A stretch of 64,000 nt of DNA. Source: Argopecten irradians. Taxonomy: Eukaryota > Mollusca > Bivalvia > Pectinida > Pectinidae. The position numbers and the translations under genes are program-made. The stretch lies in contig NC_091147.1 in NCBI RefSeq assembly GCF_041381155.1, positions 12,029,030-12,093,029 of the forward strand, given 5' to 3'. Below are positions 1-12,726 of this stretch, piece by piece. Below the pieces are notes generated by a model. The model was not told where the DNA came from, made no database searches, and was given only the letters and a program-made list of their open reading frames with translations. Each line of letters begins with the position of its first letter. Within the stretch, counting starts at the first letter, position 1.

Positions 1-1652
1 ACTGTATACATGAAACCCCTGAAGGGGTCAACATTTGTATCTTGCACGATGTCAATAAAATGCGATGAGTGTCCCATTCACATTAAGTGTTCAAGGATAT
101 ATTCAAAACACCAATTTGGCAATTTGTCTTAAAACTGCACATGGTTATTGCAGATAGTATGGACTTTTTTAGAGGTATAAAAGGTTTCTAAATTTCCATT
201 AACATTAAAAATGGTACAATTCCAAAGAAAATTGGTATACTGGTACATTAGCTTGTAGAGACAACAAATATCTTGATTATGATTTTGAAGAGGTCACAAA
301 ATGTCAAAATAGCGACGGTTGCATCTAAATGAGTCAAAATGTAAAAGAAGATCATCAAATTAAGTGAAAATTGAAATACAGAAATTTGTGAGGGCATTTA
401 ATTCCATATTTGGATGAAATCTGAATAAATAAGTCAATGAGTTGGGTTCACCAGTTTTTTACTTCAGCTATGTGTCAGCTTAGCGGAATAATTTCTAACA
501 GATGTTAGTTATACTAATCTAAATTGAATTTGTATTAGAGAAAGTATCTGTCAACACAAAGCTCTGCAAATGACAAAAGTGCATTTAGTGTTGTTATCAC
601 CATAATGCAATTTGCACCGACTCTTGTAACGGCCTTCACATTGTAAGTTACCTGGAAATGAGCCAACCTTCTTTCATACGGACGTAAACGCGGTCTCTCA
701 TACCTTTGTGACGTAAGATACAAACAAATAACAAAACAAGACACGCGATTCGTAATAGCACGAGGGACATGTTTGAAAATGTGTATAATGTTATTCAATG
801 CCCAAGATATATTTTGAAGTTATATAAAGGTCGATAACAGGTATCGGATGGGGATAAACGGTCTAATACTTTAGTAAAACTGAATATTTCAATGTGTAAA
901 TATATACCAGCCTTGTTTAACCTATCATACAATTGTACTTGGATTGTTAGGATACTACATGTTGATTGTTATTCATTCCAACAAGAATATAAAATGTTAT
1001 TATGTCTTATTTAAATCGTAATAATGACTGCAGCTTACTTGATCGAATTAAGATTTTGGAGAATATTTTGATAGAGTAAAATATCAAAAGATAACATATC
1101 GTGCAACCGGATACGCCTAGAATTATTATATGTTAGGACTGCAGTGTGTTATAGAGTCCACGACATTTCATTTTTGGTGGAAAAGTGTTACAAAACTTAT
1201 CTACAGTATCATGGCTATTAATATATGTTTAAGGAATGCCACTGAATATAAATCATATAATGTTAGTAGATGTCTTTACTGCATTATATTAACAGCATAT
1301 CACCAAAGCGACATCAAGTTACTACAGATATCAGTGAAGCTCAAGATTTTAAAATAATATTTAAGTGAGTTAAACTTCCTCTTTGGGACGTATATTTGCC
1401 TGTATTTATATGATTAAGCAATGTTCGCCGACAGTGCGGTATATCATTCATTGGAAATTTTCAGTGGTCTATAAATAGATGATTGTGTCAGTTGAAAATC
1501 CGGGTGGACCTGTACAGGTATCGGGTAGTACGACTAACACACTGCCTGCTGGTCTTTACTAAAATGTTATCTTCATTGATATAGGAGTATTAGTTCAGTA
1601 CAGGATGTAAAGCACAGATTGTTATGTTGTAATACGACTGTTTCCCATCAAC
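1..1652. other. gene-free upstream region of T1
   Basis: AT-rich sequence with only short, low-complexity open frames and no recognisable domain, RNA gene or mobile element. The last few hundred bases presumably hold the T1 promoter and 5' UTR, but no convincing TATA box or transcription start could be fixed by eye. Confidence 0.4.
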
Positions 1653-3847
1653 ATGGATAGAAAAGAGCAATGCTTAAAACGTGCCTTCCATATCACTGTA
1701 GCTGTCAATATTGCACTACTACTTGCGTTAGTAGCCCTCTTTATTGTTCGTCAGACACACCGAAACCAAGACACCACGGACAACATTGTCCCGACAATAG
1801 GGACAGCGCCTTTGTCAGATTATCGTGGACCGATTTGTCTTCCATGTGATGAACGGGAAACCATTGATGCACGTACGTTTTACGAGTTCCATCTGACGGT
1901 AGACGAGGACAACCGTCTGTGTTGTCTACATCCGGACAACGACACCGCTATCCACGACACAGTCCTAGAAGTATGAAGATTTTATAGAATGACAGGAAAT
2001 GTCACCTTCGTGTGTGTTATATGTATTTGTTCTATTTTATTATTATTTCATTCTAATGGTTTTCTGTGTATATTCACTGTACGAGTAATTACAGCCATGC
2101 CGTTTTTATTTTTGTAGCTACTGAACTTGCAGCGTCGGCAGCTCTTGAATACAGATGGAGGACACGGTAAGTTCATATTTTTTACCTGTTCAAAACGAAA
2201 ATATAAGTCCTAGTCGCTCAGGTATGTTAAAATGATGACGGAAGTTAAGATATTTCCTAACAATTGTGAATAGAATAGAGTTTTTTTATCATGTATGCTA
2301 ATAATCATTTACTAGTAATAAAATTATATAAAATTTACAAAATAAACGGACTAGCTAAAAGATATAACCTGGTTAGCGTATCATGATGATACAGGAAAGG
2401 GATACGATTTTAGTAGAATATTTCCTTATTTAGAATAAATGAGAGAGTATTAAAGAAACTTTTAAGTTGTTATCAAATTTATTTCTACATAGAAGGGAGG
2501 GGTGTGTGGGCCCTTTTGCGCCCATGGCCGATTCTAGAAGCATTATTGTTTTTGTTTATCGATACAGTGTACCAGCGGGTTAGGACATCATGATACATTT
2601 ATGATATATGATTAAGGACAGATCGAAGTCCCTTGAGAGTTACATTATATGGGGGGTTTGTATACAGGATGGTCTTTGTTTTGTTTTGTTTTGTCCAGTT
2701 TTGCTGGAGCCAAATAATACTTTTTAATATTTGTTCATGAACTATAATGTATTTTTATGTTTGAATTATTTTATATATTGGAAAGTATAACTTAGCGTCA
2801 AAAAGGTCACAGTTTGTAAAATGTCAATAATCTGGTGCCATAATATACCAGAAATAAATATTAGATATCATATCAGATTGCATTGATCAATATATCTGTA
2901 TGTTATAAATTATTTTGTCCTTATAATACAAAAAGACGTTAAAATAAGCACACGCAAATATGCTTTGAAGTTTTTGCGTCTTGAATTCAGAAGACAGATT
3001 TAATTGAATTGATAAAGCTGTTTCTCATTTTTTCTTGTTGGAACCAGAGGCTTTGCATTGGTGGCGAGAGCGAAATCATGCTGCCCATCTATACGCCAAA
3101 TTCACTAGTAAAGGTATTAAAATTAATCATAATTAATACTAGATTAATACACACAGATATGTTATGTATCATTTTTGAAAATATCAATGTTAGCTTCATG
3201 TAGCTAATATGAATTAAGGATGCTGTCTAATATAACGGTATATTCATATATTAATATGACTTTGCCCCCCCCCCCAAAAAAAAAAAAAAACAAAAAAAAA
3301 ATGCTATCAGCAATGAAATAAAGTTTTTTGGGAAAAAAATCTTATTAGTTTGATAAATTGAAGTAAATATGACCTTATATGTATATAATCCATGTTCTAT
3401 TTAACTTAAGGGATTTCCTGGACGGAGAAGGCCCATTCAACTGCATTCTTACGAAATCTTACATTGTCCGACGATGGACGTCATCTGCAGATGGACTCCG
3501 CCTCCACCGGAGCCGGGATGTACTTGATATATTCCTTCTATACATTTAACTTCCGCGCCGTGGCCGGTGACAAACCAACAGGGTCACACAATCTATACAA
3601 ATACAGATCATCTATCCTGGGTGGCAACGGAGAGCTTTTGTGGACAGCCAAGGTTGGTGGGAAGCACCAACAAACACACCAGACGAGCTTCCTCTGTGGT
3701 GTTACATACATGAACCCGAAGGACAAAATAGAAGTCGAGGCTGTCACAGATGTAGGCGGGAAACAATCACCGTATCATGTTGATCACAAGCCGTTTTCTC
3801 ATTTCTTCGGCATGTTCAAAATCATTGAATATAACACTACCCACTGA
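1653..3847 (+). CDS. T1: TNF-like type II membrane ligand, four exons
   Basis: Proposed exons are 1653-1970, 2118-2166, 3048-3113 and 3411-3847, with GT/AG borders and phases 0, 1, 1, giving a 289-aa protein. Seen: a short basic N-terminus, a hydrophobic signal anchor at about residues 11-32, and a stalk with CLPC (62-65) and LCC (89-91). Exon 3 carries HWWRERNHAAHLYAK, which fits strand A of the TNF homology domain. Exon 4 carries FLRNLTLS, then GAGMYLIYSFYTFNF, and ends FFGMFKI, the pattern of the remaining TNF jelly-roll strands. Known of the family: such ligands are trimeric type II proteins that bind TNF receptors from the cell surface or after shedding. Which receptor or pathway is used cannot be inferred. 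The frame is intact throughout. ATG at 1653 is chosen because it is the first in frame and has A at -3. Closest relative in the window is T5. Confidence 0.86.
2545..2915. repeat. dispersed repeat in T1 intron 2 (copy at 43565-43925)
   Basis: About 370 bp in the intron between exons 2 and 3 of T1 resembles a stretch in intron 1 of T3. Shared blocks include GTCCAGTTTTGCTGGA, a TATAACTTAG-GTCAAAAA block, TCTGGTGCCA and ATTGCATTGA-CAATATAT. The two copies lie in different introns of paralogous genes, so an inserted repeat is more likely than shared intron ancestry. No coding capacity or terminal repeats were seen. Confidence 0.6.
3265..3300. repeat. poly-C/poly-A low-complexity tract
   Basis: A run of C followed by long A runs lies in intron 3 of T1. 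Its length is likely unreliable in the assembly. Confidence 0.8.
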
Positions 3848-5963
3848 CAAAAACACCATGTGTGTATGTTTGTTTATTATTATCATTTTTTTTTTATTAT
3901 TTCTTATCGATTTTGCATACCATATAAAAAGCTGAGTGCCGAATGTTGTTGACTTTTCCCAGAGGGATTTACTATTATAATCGTTTGCATCTTATTCACA
4001 TTTCCCTAAAACAGCAGCACATTTTAATCTTCATAAATGTACAATATCTGTATTATTCTAGTTAACAACGCTATTTAAATTTGTATTTTCAAACGGTTCT
4101 TGACCGGTTCTAATGTACACGTAACAAGTGTCAGCGCTACGCAACTACACAATGTACAGCTACATGTGCGCATGTCTGGCTACTTTGTTTCGTTCTGCAT
4201 ACATTGTGCCTGTATTTACCTTTCATTTACTTCTATCGAATATGTCTTGAATTCTAGATGCAAATCAGATGATAAATAGTATGTTTTACAAAGGTGGCAT
4301 ATTGGTCATACAAATGAACAAGCCTCATATATTAATGTTATACATCTACATCACTCTGACTAAAGGACACGACTGAAGCTAAGTTTTTAGATATATTATA
4401 TATAAATAACAACAGAGAATGATAATGTCCAGTTAATGTCATTTTTTATTAAATGACGAGTAATAACATGGCAGACATGGTAACAACAATGTCAACCATG
4501 CTGCATAAACATTTATACAACTTAAGTAATATATCAATTTAACCAAAAAGGTGTTTTACTGTGACCCCCCAAAACATGTAATGGGCAATTATGACAATCA
4601 TGTACATATTTGTACCTATTTCAGCTTATATGTGTTTGCTATCAACTTCAACTGTATTAATATCCCTTGACGGTTTTTACCAAACATCTGTAATCATATT
4701 GTGTAGATACATCTAATGCTGTGTGATACTGACGACAAAAGTAACTACTAACGTAACCTCAACTTAACCTATCATCGATTCCAAATGTTATAAGCGATCA
4801 ATATGGTGATTAATTAAACCTGTTGTAAATAAAACAAATACTTTATAACATTGACAATATAGTCTGATTGCTTTATTTATATCTTTAATTTAAATATTTA
4901 ATCGTTTGTTCCCCATTATATTTACTGCCTAAAGTTATTTTTTTAAAATGGCAAACATGAATCCAACGAATTATGTCCATGATAGGATCGAATAAATCAT
5001 CCATTCCAAGTGAGTATCTGTTGTAAGTTATGACCAATTAAACAGCATTACGTCACCATCATGATGCCTTATACCTTCCAATTCAAGTGTTTCAATCGTG
5101 AATCCAAACCAGGACTCCGCTCACGTACCGCGAGGTTCGTTTCATTCAACAATCCGTTATAACGCTTGTATTTTCATATAATAGAATAAATACTGTTTGT
5201 GTGGTTTTCTAGTTTTTATTTAATCAGAAAAAAAGTGAAAGTTTTCTCTAGGACAATAGCACATGCATGATCACACTAGAAATAAAACCAGAAGGAAACA
5301 TTTGATGAAAGATATAAAATAGACGTTCGTTGTTCTGTTAGTAAATTAGTGATAAAATAGGTATAACATTAGGTTTGGTGTAAGGGCAATATAGGAATAA
5401 ATAAAAATACACCCGTTTTATATTGGAATGATATAGGGACGTTACTGCTTATATAGTACATGCTTTTCTGGAATTACAAATATTATAGTAACTAACTAAT
5501 GATAACATTACTATATCGCAACAGTAGTGTATCATTTAAATGAAATCACTCCGTTTGAAAGGTAGATTGAAAAACTCGAAACTCATGTGGAAAAAAAAAT
5601 AAGTATCGTTCGTACAACTTTAGCATTATCTGCTTCATCAGAACGGTACTTTGAACGATACCGAGACAACATGAACACAATTATATATAAGCAGTTTCAT
5701 TAACTTAGTATACATATATATTTCTAATTGACAAGGGTGAGGATTAGTGTTGTGTAATGTTAGATCTTTATATAAAAAAATATCTTTTGTAAATTAAAAT
5801 CCCTGTAAGTGTGATATTTACGTTATGCGATGTATGATGCAGCTGTTATTTAACGATTTTTGTTTATACCACACATGGTATAAACTCTGTATGCATTCTG
5901 AATGGCTGCCACGGTGAACTTTGACCGAACTACTTATTTCGTAGTGCAACGTCGTCATTTGTC

Positions 5964-6070
5964 GACGTCATCAATAATCGAGTGACGTCACGCTACAATG
6001 TATAATGTGATCGCCGTCTGACGTCAAAACTGCTGTTGGAAAGCGTACAGTATGCGTCGACGTGACGTTT
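5964..6070. promoter_or_regulatory. cluster of CRE/ATF-like sites
   Basis: Four GACGT-core sites occur in about 107 bp: GACGTCA at 5964-5970, TGACGTCA at 5983-5990 and 6019-6026, and TGACGTTT at 6063-6070. TGACGTCA is the established full CRE consensus. No gene starts nearby, so a regulatory role is inference. Confidence 0.35.
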
Positions 6071-6319
6071 TTATGTGAAGTATGATAATATGTGTAACTC
6101 ATTTTGACGGAAAAGGATCTTAATACTGTTGAGTTTGGTAGATTAAACTAGACCTGAAACGGACCTGAACCTGATTACAATGGCTTGATGATTATTTGGC
6201 GGAAAGTAAACGGCACGGCTCTGCCGTGCGCATGTTTTTTGTAGTCCGACAAAGAGTGTTATATTTTAAGTAACCTTGAAAAAATAACTTTAATAATACA
6301 ATAAATGAGAAATATTTCA

Positions 6320-6660
6320 TCATCAAGTTTTGAATATTAATTAGTGCCTTTCTCCTGATGAAAATATCACTACATCTTATTTGCATATCTTGACAAACAC
6401 ACGTTACCTTATCCTCGTCGTATTTCTATCGACTAAAAAACGGATATAATTGTGATAAAAACAGGTCACACACGACTTGTGATAATTGGATATAGAATTT
6501 ATTCCACACTCATAAGTCATTTTTTAAAGTTACAAAAGACACTCTCTAAAGCTCGTGTCTTTTGTAACTTTTAAAACAAAACTTACTCACGTGGAATCAA
6601 TTCCACATCCAACAACTACTCGTTGTGTAATCTCTATTTAATCACCTCTCATTTGTAAAT
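6320..6660. mobile_element. foldback (palindromic MITE-like) element
   Basis: The core at 6487-6610 is a near-perfect inverted repeat. The left arm contains TTTAAAGTTACAAAAGACAC and the right arm contains GTGTCTTTTGTAACTTTTAA, with outer segments GGATATAGAATTTATTCCAC and GTGGAATCAATTCCACATCC. A partial copy in inverted orientation lies at 29080-29290 and also matches the outer left part (6320-6410), so the element probably extends beyond the hairpin core. It is non-coding. Confidence 0.6.
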
Positions 6661-7630
6661 GTTAATTCGTATAGTGTCACCATTGCACAGTTATATTTAT
6701 ATTGAAGGTTTTCGACACAGCATACGTTCAATAGATATCATATTAGTATTGGCTACCTTTTGGTATCTGATGACGGTCAAATGTTAGAAGAAATATCAAA
6801 CAAACATTTAAAACTGATAATGGCAAAGTATCTACATTTCACAATACTTTGCTGTCTTCGTCGGATCGGAATTAATCTCCACTTTATGGATAATATCGTC
6901 AAAATAAAGTAATATCTTCGTATAACATGAACTATATGTGGATCATTGAAGAAATGTTGTACTTTGAGAAGCACAAAAATGATGAGCTTGGCTAGAAGAG
7001 GAGATGAATACACAGTAATTTGAATATCATACCTGAATATATGTCCATGTACATGGATCATAATTTGTTTTGGTTTGTAATATTGACCATTTGGGCGTGC
7101 GGATATGATGTCTCACAATAAACAAACCATTTAAGAAAACCTTACCAATGGATATGGAAATGATTGTACATAGGAAGCATAAAATGGTGTCTTCCAAAGA
7201 ATAACATGAGTATCATTTTATCATACTATTTAATAACATCGTCTCGACAAATAATAGAAAAAAAACATTGACGTATTATGATGTCAGTGCGTTCTATAAG
7301 AGTCATTTTTTCTTAATTACGTTATACAGCTGCAATAAGACTCCCGGGACGTCGTCCGCGCATTCCGTCCAGCGTCAAAGAGATGTTAATTTCCAAACAT
7401 GACCTATATCGTTTTGATATAATCCCTCAGCATTGGTGACAGAAGAATCCCGAGAGAGTACAAACAGCTCAACCTTAAAGGTTATATTTACTTACATACA
7501 AAGAAAGACCTCGTATAAAGTTAAATAAATTTTATTATAATATTGAATATATAATACACATGTAAAACACGTCGCATACATGGGAGGCCGTCCTTACATG
7601 ACCATAGCTGTTAATAGGACGTTAATTAAT

Positions 7631-7655
7631 CAAACAAACAAACAAACAAACAAAC
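7631..7655. repeat. (CAAA)n microsatellite
   Basis: Six tandem CAAA units lie downstream of the X1 stop codon. Confidence 0.9.
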
Positions 7656-7830
7656 AATAACAAGTATACAAAATATAAGTAATTACAGAGAGTACGCAAC
7701 CATAATACATGAGTTCCTGCTGAGAGCTCAACGATCAATACCCCTCAGCTCCACAAATTACGTTTTACACCGTAAGTGTTCTAACGTGTACGTACATAAA
7801 GTATGCTGCTATCAACACTGTGTACGCTTT

Positions 7831-10729
7831 TTAAGTAATTTGTCTCCTCGCAAAATTCAGTAAAGCTGTTGTAAGGAATGAAACAAAGACCGAACCGATG
7901 ATACCTTTCGCCGATGTATAATGAGTATATACCCACTGTATTATTCCTTGCTCTTTGAATGACCATTCGATCTCGCCATTATCTTTTCTTATCACTACTA
8001 ATGTATTTTTACAATTACCGGATATAAGACATATGGTGATATTAACAAAATACATTGTAAGTTTACAGTTCTGCATGGTGCCACTTAGCTCTTTAATTGC
8101 CAAACCTTGAGCTGTCCGCAACATCGCCCTTTCTTCGACACTAAGTCTTTGCGCATTTTTCTTTAACACAAAGTTGATTGAACTATCATCGATTATGTTA
8201 CATCTGTAACAGAGATCACAATCTCCCGTAGGTGGTTTTGTCTGAAAAACAATTTAAAACGTGTTTATAACTATTCACTTTTAATATTTAGGATCCATAG
8301 AAGCGTTTAAAAACAAATTATACATCAATTCTTGTCAAATATCAAACTGTATCGATTATTATGAAGCCATGGTGGATTCGCTGGAATATGGATGTATCTT
8401 ATCATAATTTGTACTATAAAAAAACGTATCTTTGTCAGTAGTATTGTTTTAATGGATCGATAATATTTTTTTGTTTAATCGAATATATAATGTAACGAGG
8501 GAGGAAAACATGTAGTCGCCCGATCGATACATTATCGATATATTTTGCTGGAAATACTGTACATTTTATATGTTCGACCACATGTGAGAAGAGTCTTAGA
8601 CTCAATGTGCAATCGAATGAAAATTAAGTCAATTATTATAATTAATATATAACAATGCAACTGATTTGACTAATCCAAAGCATTTGTTATGGGGGATACA
8701 CAAGATGTGATAACACATTTAGAGTGCAGTCAGAGCTTAATCATTAGCATCAATTCAGTCAATGTTACCGTTTATATAGGGATTGGATTGCGCTTTTATG
8801 TTAACCATGCTTGTATGGTGCAATTCCTCTAAGAATATATTCTATGGGGCGCGTTAGCGCCCCTTATTGAATATATTCTTAGAGGAATTGACCATACAAG
8901 CATGGTTAACATAAAAGCGAAATCCAGTCCCTATATTTACACGCGTAAGACTTTTTTTATTTATATTTTATACTATAAAATCGTCATTTGCATTTGACGT
9001 AATTATTCAATAAAAGTCGGTCAAAAGTGGGAGGAGCTTACTCAATTGAAGAGCGAAAGATGACTCTTCACGTTAGGTAGAATTATTCATCCGCGACGAC
9101 AATAAAGTTCAATATTTCATTGTAAAATAAACATGACAAACAAAGTAAATTTCAGAGAAAATTTTATTTCATAAGATTAGAACTTTAAATATATATTAAA
9201 TTTTGCTAAAAGTTAATATATAGCGTAATAACATAAATAATTTGTCTCGGCCAGATGTGTGAACCCGGTGACCGTTTTTGTGCAGCGAGGCGAAGCTGAC
9301 GCACGCTTACACACTGGAGTTTGCCGAAATTGTAAAACACCGATGTTAAAGTAGTCCTAGCTCAACTTTTTTGAGATTGTCGTCTGACTTGACGATATTT
9401 CATTCTTGGGAGCCATGTGATTAAATAATCTACGCTTAGATCCATCGCCATCTACAGATGGAACATTTTCACTTGTGTTCGATGGGTTACAATGAATTTG
9501 TGGTGACGCGTAACTGTCAATACGTGGATTACTAGCGGTGCATGTTTTATAATACACATGATTAAATTCTCAAAGAACAAAGACAAGAGGATATGTTTAT
9601 AACTGACCTCTGTCAGGGGGTCTCACGCCCGTCCACCCCCAAAAACGCGATCGTAGGATGAACACAGACACAGAGGTAATGTTTACATTTGACAGTACTG
9701 CACGTCGCCCCGGTCGGCATATTTTTTCCCGTTTCTTTATATAATTGTTAATTTGAAAAATGTTGGTATCATATATAAATATAAAACTTATATGTATTGT
9801 TTACATTTTCCCAAAATTCTATGAAAAACAGCAATACACGTAATGTTGTGTCAAAACGTAAACAAAGCCATGTGTTTCTTTAAAAAAAAGTAGCCCCTTT
9901 ACGTTGCATAGAACATTTTCATACGCAAGTTCAAAGTTCAATGTTACCATGCAGTTATGGTAAACAAAATCGACTAGTACTTGCGTATAGTGAACAAGCC
10001 TAGCAAGTGTAAATATAGTTAATTATCTGTTGGTCTGGTCCCTTGATTGAAGTTAATTATATACTAAGTCACCGTCCATATAATCAGGTATATAAAGTCG
10101 TATCACTTTGCATGCACCACACTGATGCAACAAATATATAAACGATATTATAATAATAAAACCTGTTTGGATACAAAATAAAACAAAACACTACTATTTA
10201 TATAGAAAATACATATCTTTGTTCGTTCCTGAATTAGCTGCGCTGTGCAATTACCGTGGCCGGGTATTGATTGCAAATAAAAGAATATATTTATCTACAT
10301 GGCAGCCATTGGTTAGGTATGCCATCTAAAAACACTGATTGCACATTATCTCCTCCTAAGAATTGTATTTTGGCACAACATAGACGGTGCTATAGACTCC
10401 TTGTATATATGTCATTTGAAGCAGTTATAAACCTTTTTTGCCAATATCTTAAATTATGTCGACGATTAAATTATGATATATAATGTTATCTTATATGAAT
10501 CTACCGAATATTAGATCATGGATTATAGTTTTATCATGCATAGGGTTAACTACAACATGTGCTAACGGCAAAGACCCGAGTTAGATTGCTTGACTTTCAA
10601 TTGTCTATAGCTGTATACATTCAGTTTTAAAATGTAAACTTGACTCAAACTTGATTTAATAGAAAACTTCGTCTATAAAATGTAATATATTACCTCTACA
10701 GGATCACTGTATGAAACAGAATTCCCCAT
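7831..10729 (-). CDS. X1: small N-myristoylation-type protein of unknown family
   Basis: Minus-strand gene with two coding exons: 10729-10694 within exon 10744-10694, and 8241-7831. Both have clean AG acceptors, and the first has a GTAATA donor. A probable 5' UTR exon ends at 11284. The protein is 148 aa. It starts MGNSVSYSDPVE, which fits the established N-myristoylation pattern (Gly2, Ser6), followed by a C-x2-C-x2-C cluster (GDCDLCYRC). A region predicted by eye as helix plus beta strands follows (IKELS..., KLTMYFVN, TLVVIRKDNGEIEW), then a hydrophobic C-terminal segment ending in a basic tail. It lies head-to-head with Y1, about 800 bp from the Y1 start by coding ATG. The start is chosen because the paralogue X2 shares MGNSV in the same exon position. 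I do not recognise the family. Membrane association is inferred from the lipidation signal and the hydrophobic tail. Confidence 0.62.
8773..8937. mobile_element. foldback element in X1 intron
   Basis: An almost perfect hairpin of about 165 bp has arms of about 80 bp. The left arm contains TTTTATGTTAACCATGCTTG and the right arm contains CAAGCATGGTTAACATAAAA. The centre is GGGGCGC-GTTA-GCGCCCC. No coding sequence. It is inserted in the long X1 intron. Confidence 0.8.
9251..9317. repeat. short imperfect inverted repeat with GCGAAGC core
   Basis: CCAGATGTGTGAACC at one end pairs imperfectly with GCTTACACACTGG at the other. The interior is GC-rich and contains GCGAAGC. It stands out from the AT-rich intron around it and resembles the cores of the other foldbacks here. 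Confidence 0.45.
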
Positions 10730-11283
10730 AATTAATATGGATGTCTGTAAGAAAAGGAAAAGCACACTTATATAAGGTTTGTCTGAGTGGCGTAGAATAA
10801 TTTATTTGTATATATAAATATATCATACGTCATCTATATTTCGCTATATATCGGCTTATAATACCAATTGTAAAATCATACAACTCCATATTTTATCACT
10901 AAAGCATTTAATGCATATTTACCTGATATTACCTTGTAAAGTCAGGGAATACACTTCCAACTGACCCAAGAACAGAACATGTACCAAATGTGATAATGTA
11001 CATTTATCTGATGAAAGAGTTGTTTTCTATTTTCAGTTTTACACGGCATTGGATGACAATGGAACGTAAAAACTTGTGACAAAATTGATACGGTCAGGAT
11101 TGGTATAGGCATTCAAATGTATAACAGTAATGAAAGTAACCGAAATTAGTTGATGGACTGTTTCAAATTATATTCATATAAATATTACTACTGACTAGGA
11201 TAAAAATACAGACAGACCTATTGTACAAAAGAACTTGCTAGGTATAGTGTGTATAAGGTATTATTAACAATAGCACTACCTAC

Positions 11284-11532
11284 CTTTGCAATGTTGTTCT
11301 TTGCCAGGGTAGATTTGTAATAAGGAGGTTACACGTATTTTATATGAACTTACAAGACAATGACATCACGTGGACATGGGCGTTCCTGTTATTCACCATG
11401 GTTTCTTGGCATCCGATCAATGACGACATTTTGTTTATAAACTTGGAACCATAGAGGGTGCTCTTCATATCAGCGACGAATTCGTAATAGATTTAGAGAG
11501 AAATCATTGGATAGATTTGAGGATTAACAATA
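11284..11532. promoter_or_regulatory. shared divergent promoter region of X1 and Y1
   Basis: About 250 bp separates the donor edge of the X1 5' UTR exon from the Y1 start codon. It resembles the same interval of the second pair (25286-25564). Shared blocks include TGACATCAC, GATCAATGACGACATT, AGAGGGTG and a CGACGAATTC block. Conservation of non-coding blocks between duplicated head-to-head genes suggests a bidirectional promoter; this is inference. Confidence 0.5.
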
Positions 11533-12726
11533 ATGAATCTCAGTGATGACCATGGACTAATTGTAAAGGTTAGTAAATGTATACCCCTTATTCTTCGAAC
11601 AGAAATATATCGCCGATTCATCAAAAACATAGTATTATACTATGTTTTCATCGAATAGTTTTCAACCATTGAGAACTTTTCAAAAGCTTATTTTTTTGTA
11701 ATACCTGTTTTCAATTTGATATTGCTATCATAAACCACTTTCATAAAAATACAAAATGCTGAAAATTACGATAATTAAATGTCATTGCCATGCATGGTTT
11801 TTCATAGTTTGGTACATTTTAACTATCGATGATCGAATGTGTCCAACCTAGGGTTAGTTGAATACCCTTCATTCCTCAAAATATTGATCTGGTACCCTGC
11901 TTGTTCAAGTTACATGGGGTTTTACTGGATCTATATAATCTGCACTTTACACTTAATCCAGTATCAGTGTTGAAATATAAATGACCATCTACAGACAGAA
12001 ATAGTTGTGTTTCTGAAGATATCAACGTTGTTGAACAAATGAAATTTACATATCACCAATAACTTATTATTCCATAACTATATTTTATCAAATGTGTAAG
12101 GCTTGTGTGCTTTGGAATTGTTGGCTATGTTATCGTTTTATTTTTTACAGGATGACGTCATCCAGATAAAGAATTTCAATAAGAGAGCAATAGGCCGCAT
12201 CATAATCAAACAATGTGGAAATGAAGGTTGTATAGACAACGACGAGAAAACGAGTATGCGCAGACTACTACAGGAAGTGATCGATTACCTACCAAAACAG
12301 AGTAATCGAGTATGGGAAAATGCTACAGTAACCATTTACGACATCAACGGCAATACACTAAAAATAACAAGTGGAAAGGGGGGAAATCAGTTCTTTGTTA
12401 ACCACAATGATAAAGGTGCAACAACCGTATATCCAAAACGATTAGAATGGCGGAGCATTCTCTACAAGTCCTTTGAAAGTTTTCAACGATTCTTGCTCTT
12501 CACCCAGAATAAATTTAACAACACTCCATCTTCATCTGAATCAACCGTAAATAAATACACATCAGGATGGATGAAAATTCCCGTCAAGATCATAGAAATT
12601 GGTTGCCAATTGTTATACTCAGTCAGGAATAAATGTAAATCGTCTACATCTGAAGATGATAACAAAACTGACACCGAAGACAGTCCAAGTCTTTATTATG
12701 ATGATGAACTTATTCTTATGCACTAA
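11533..12726 (+). CDS. Y1: uncharacterised protein, partner of X1
   Basis: Two exons, 11533-11568 (MNLSDDHGLIVK) and 12151-12726, join in phase 0 with a GTTAGT donor and TTTTTTACAG acceptor, giving 203 aa. The paralogue Y2 has the same exon structure. The conserved core includes LGRI/IGRIIIK-C, CGNEGCID, a helix around RRLLQEVIDYLP, then NATVTIYDINGNTLKITSG and QFFVNHNDKG. This helix-plus-strands order resembles X1, suggesting distant common ancestry. Y1 is longer than Y2 because its C-terminus holds an internal repeat: LLFTQNKFNNTPSSSES is echoed by LLYSVRNKCKSSTSEDD. The tail is acidic (DDNKTDTEDS). No signal peptide or lipidation motif is seen. The family is not recognised. The 3' part of exon 2 is the start of a 1034-bp tandem duplication. 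Confidence 0.66.

Larger units (their letters stand above)
3848..7830. other. intergenic region between T1 and X1
   Basis: About 4 kb of AT-rich DNA with no supported gene. It holds a cluster of CRE-like sites (5964-6070), a foldback element (about 6320-6660), a (CAAA)n tract, and at about 5568-5660 a fragment resembling 19350-19440. On the minus strand an AATAAA near 7531-7536 could be the X1 polyadenylation signal. Confidence 0.5.
8242..10693. other. X1 intron
   Basis: The intron between the two X1 coding exons is about 2.45 kb. Apart from the two inverted-repeat elements listed separately, only AT-rich sequence without a supported gene was seen. Confidence 0.5.
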
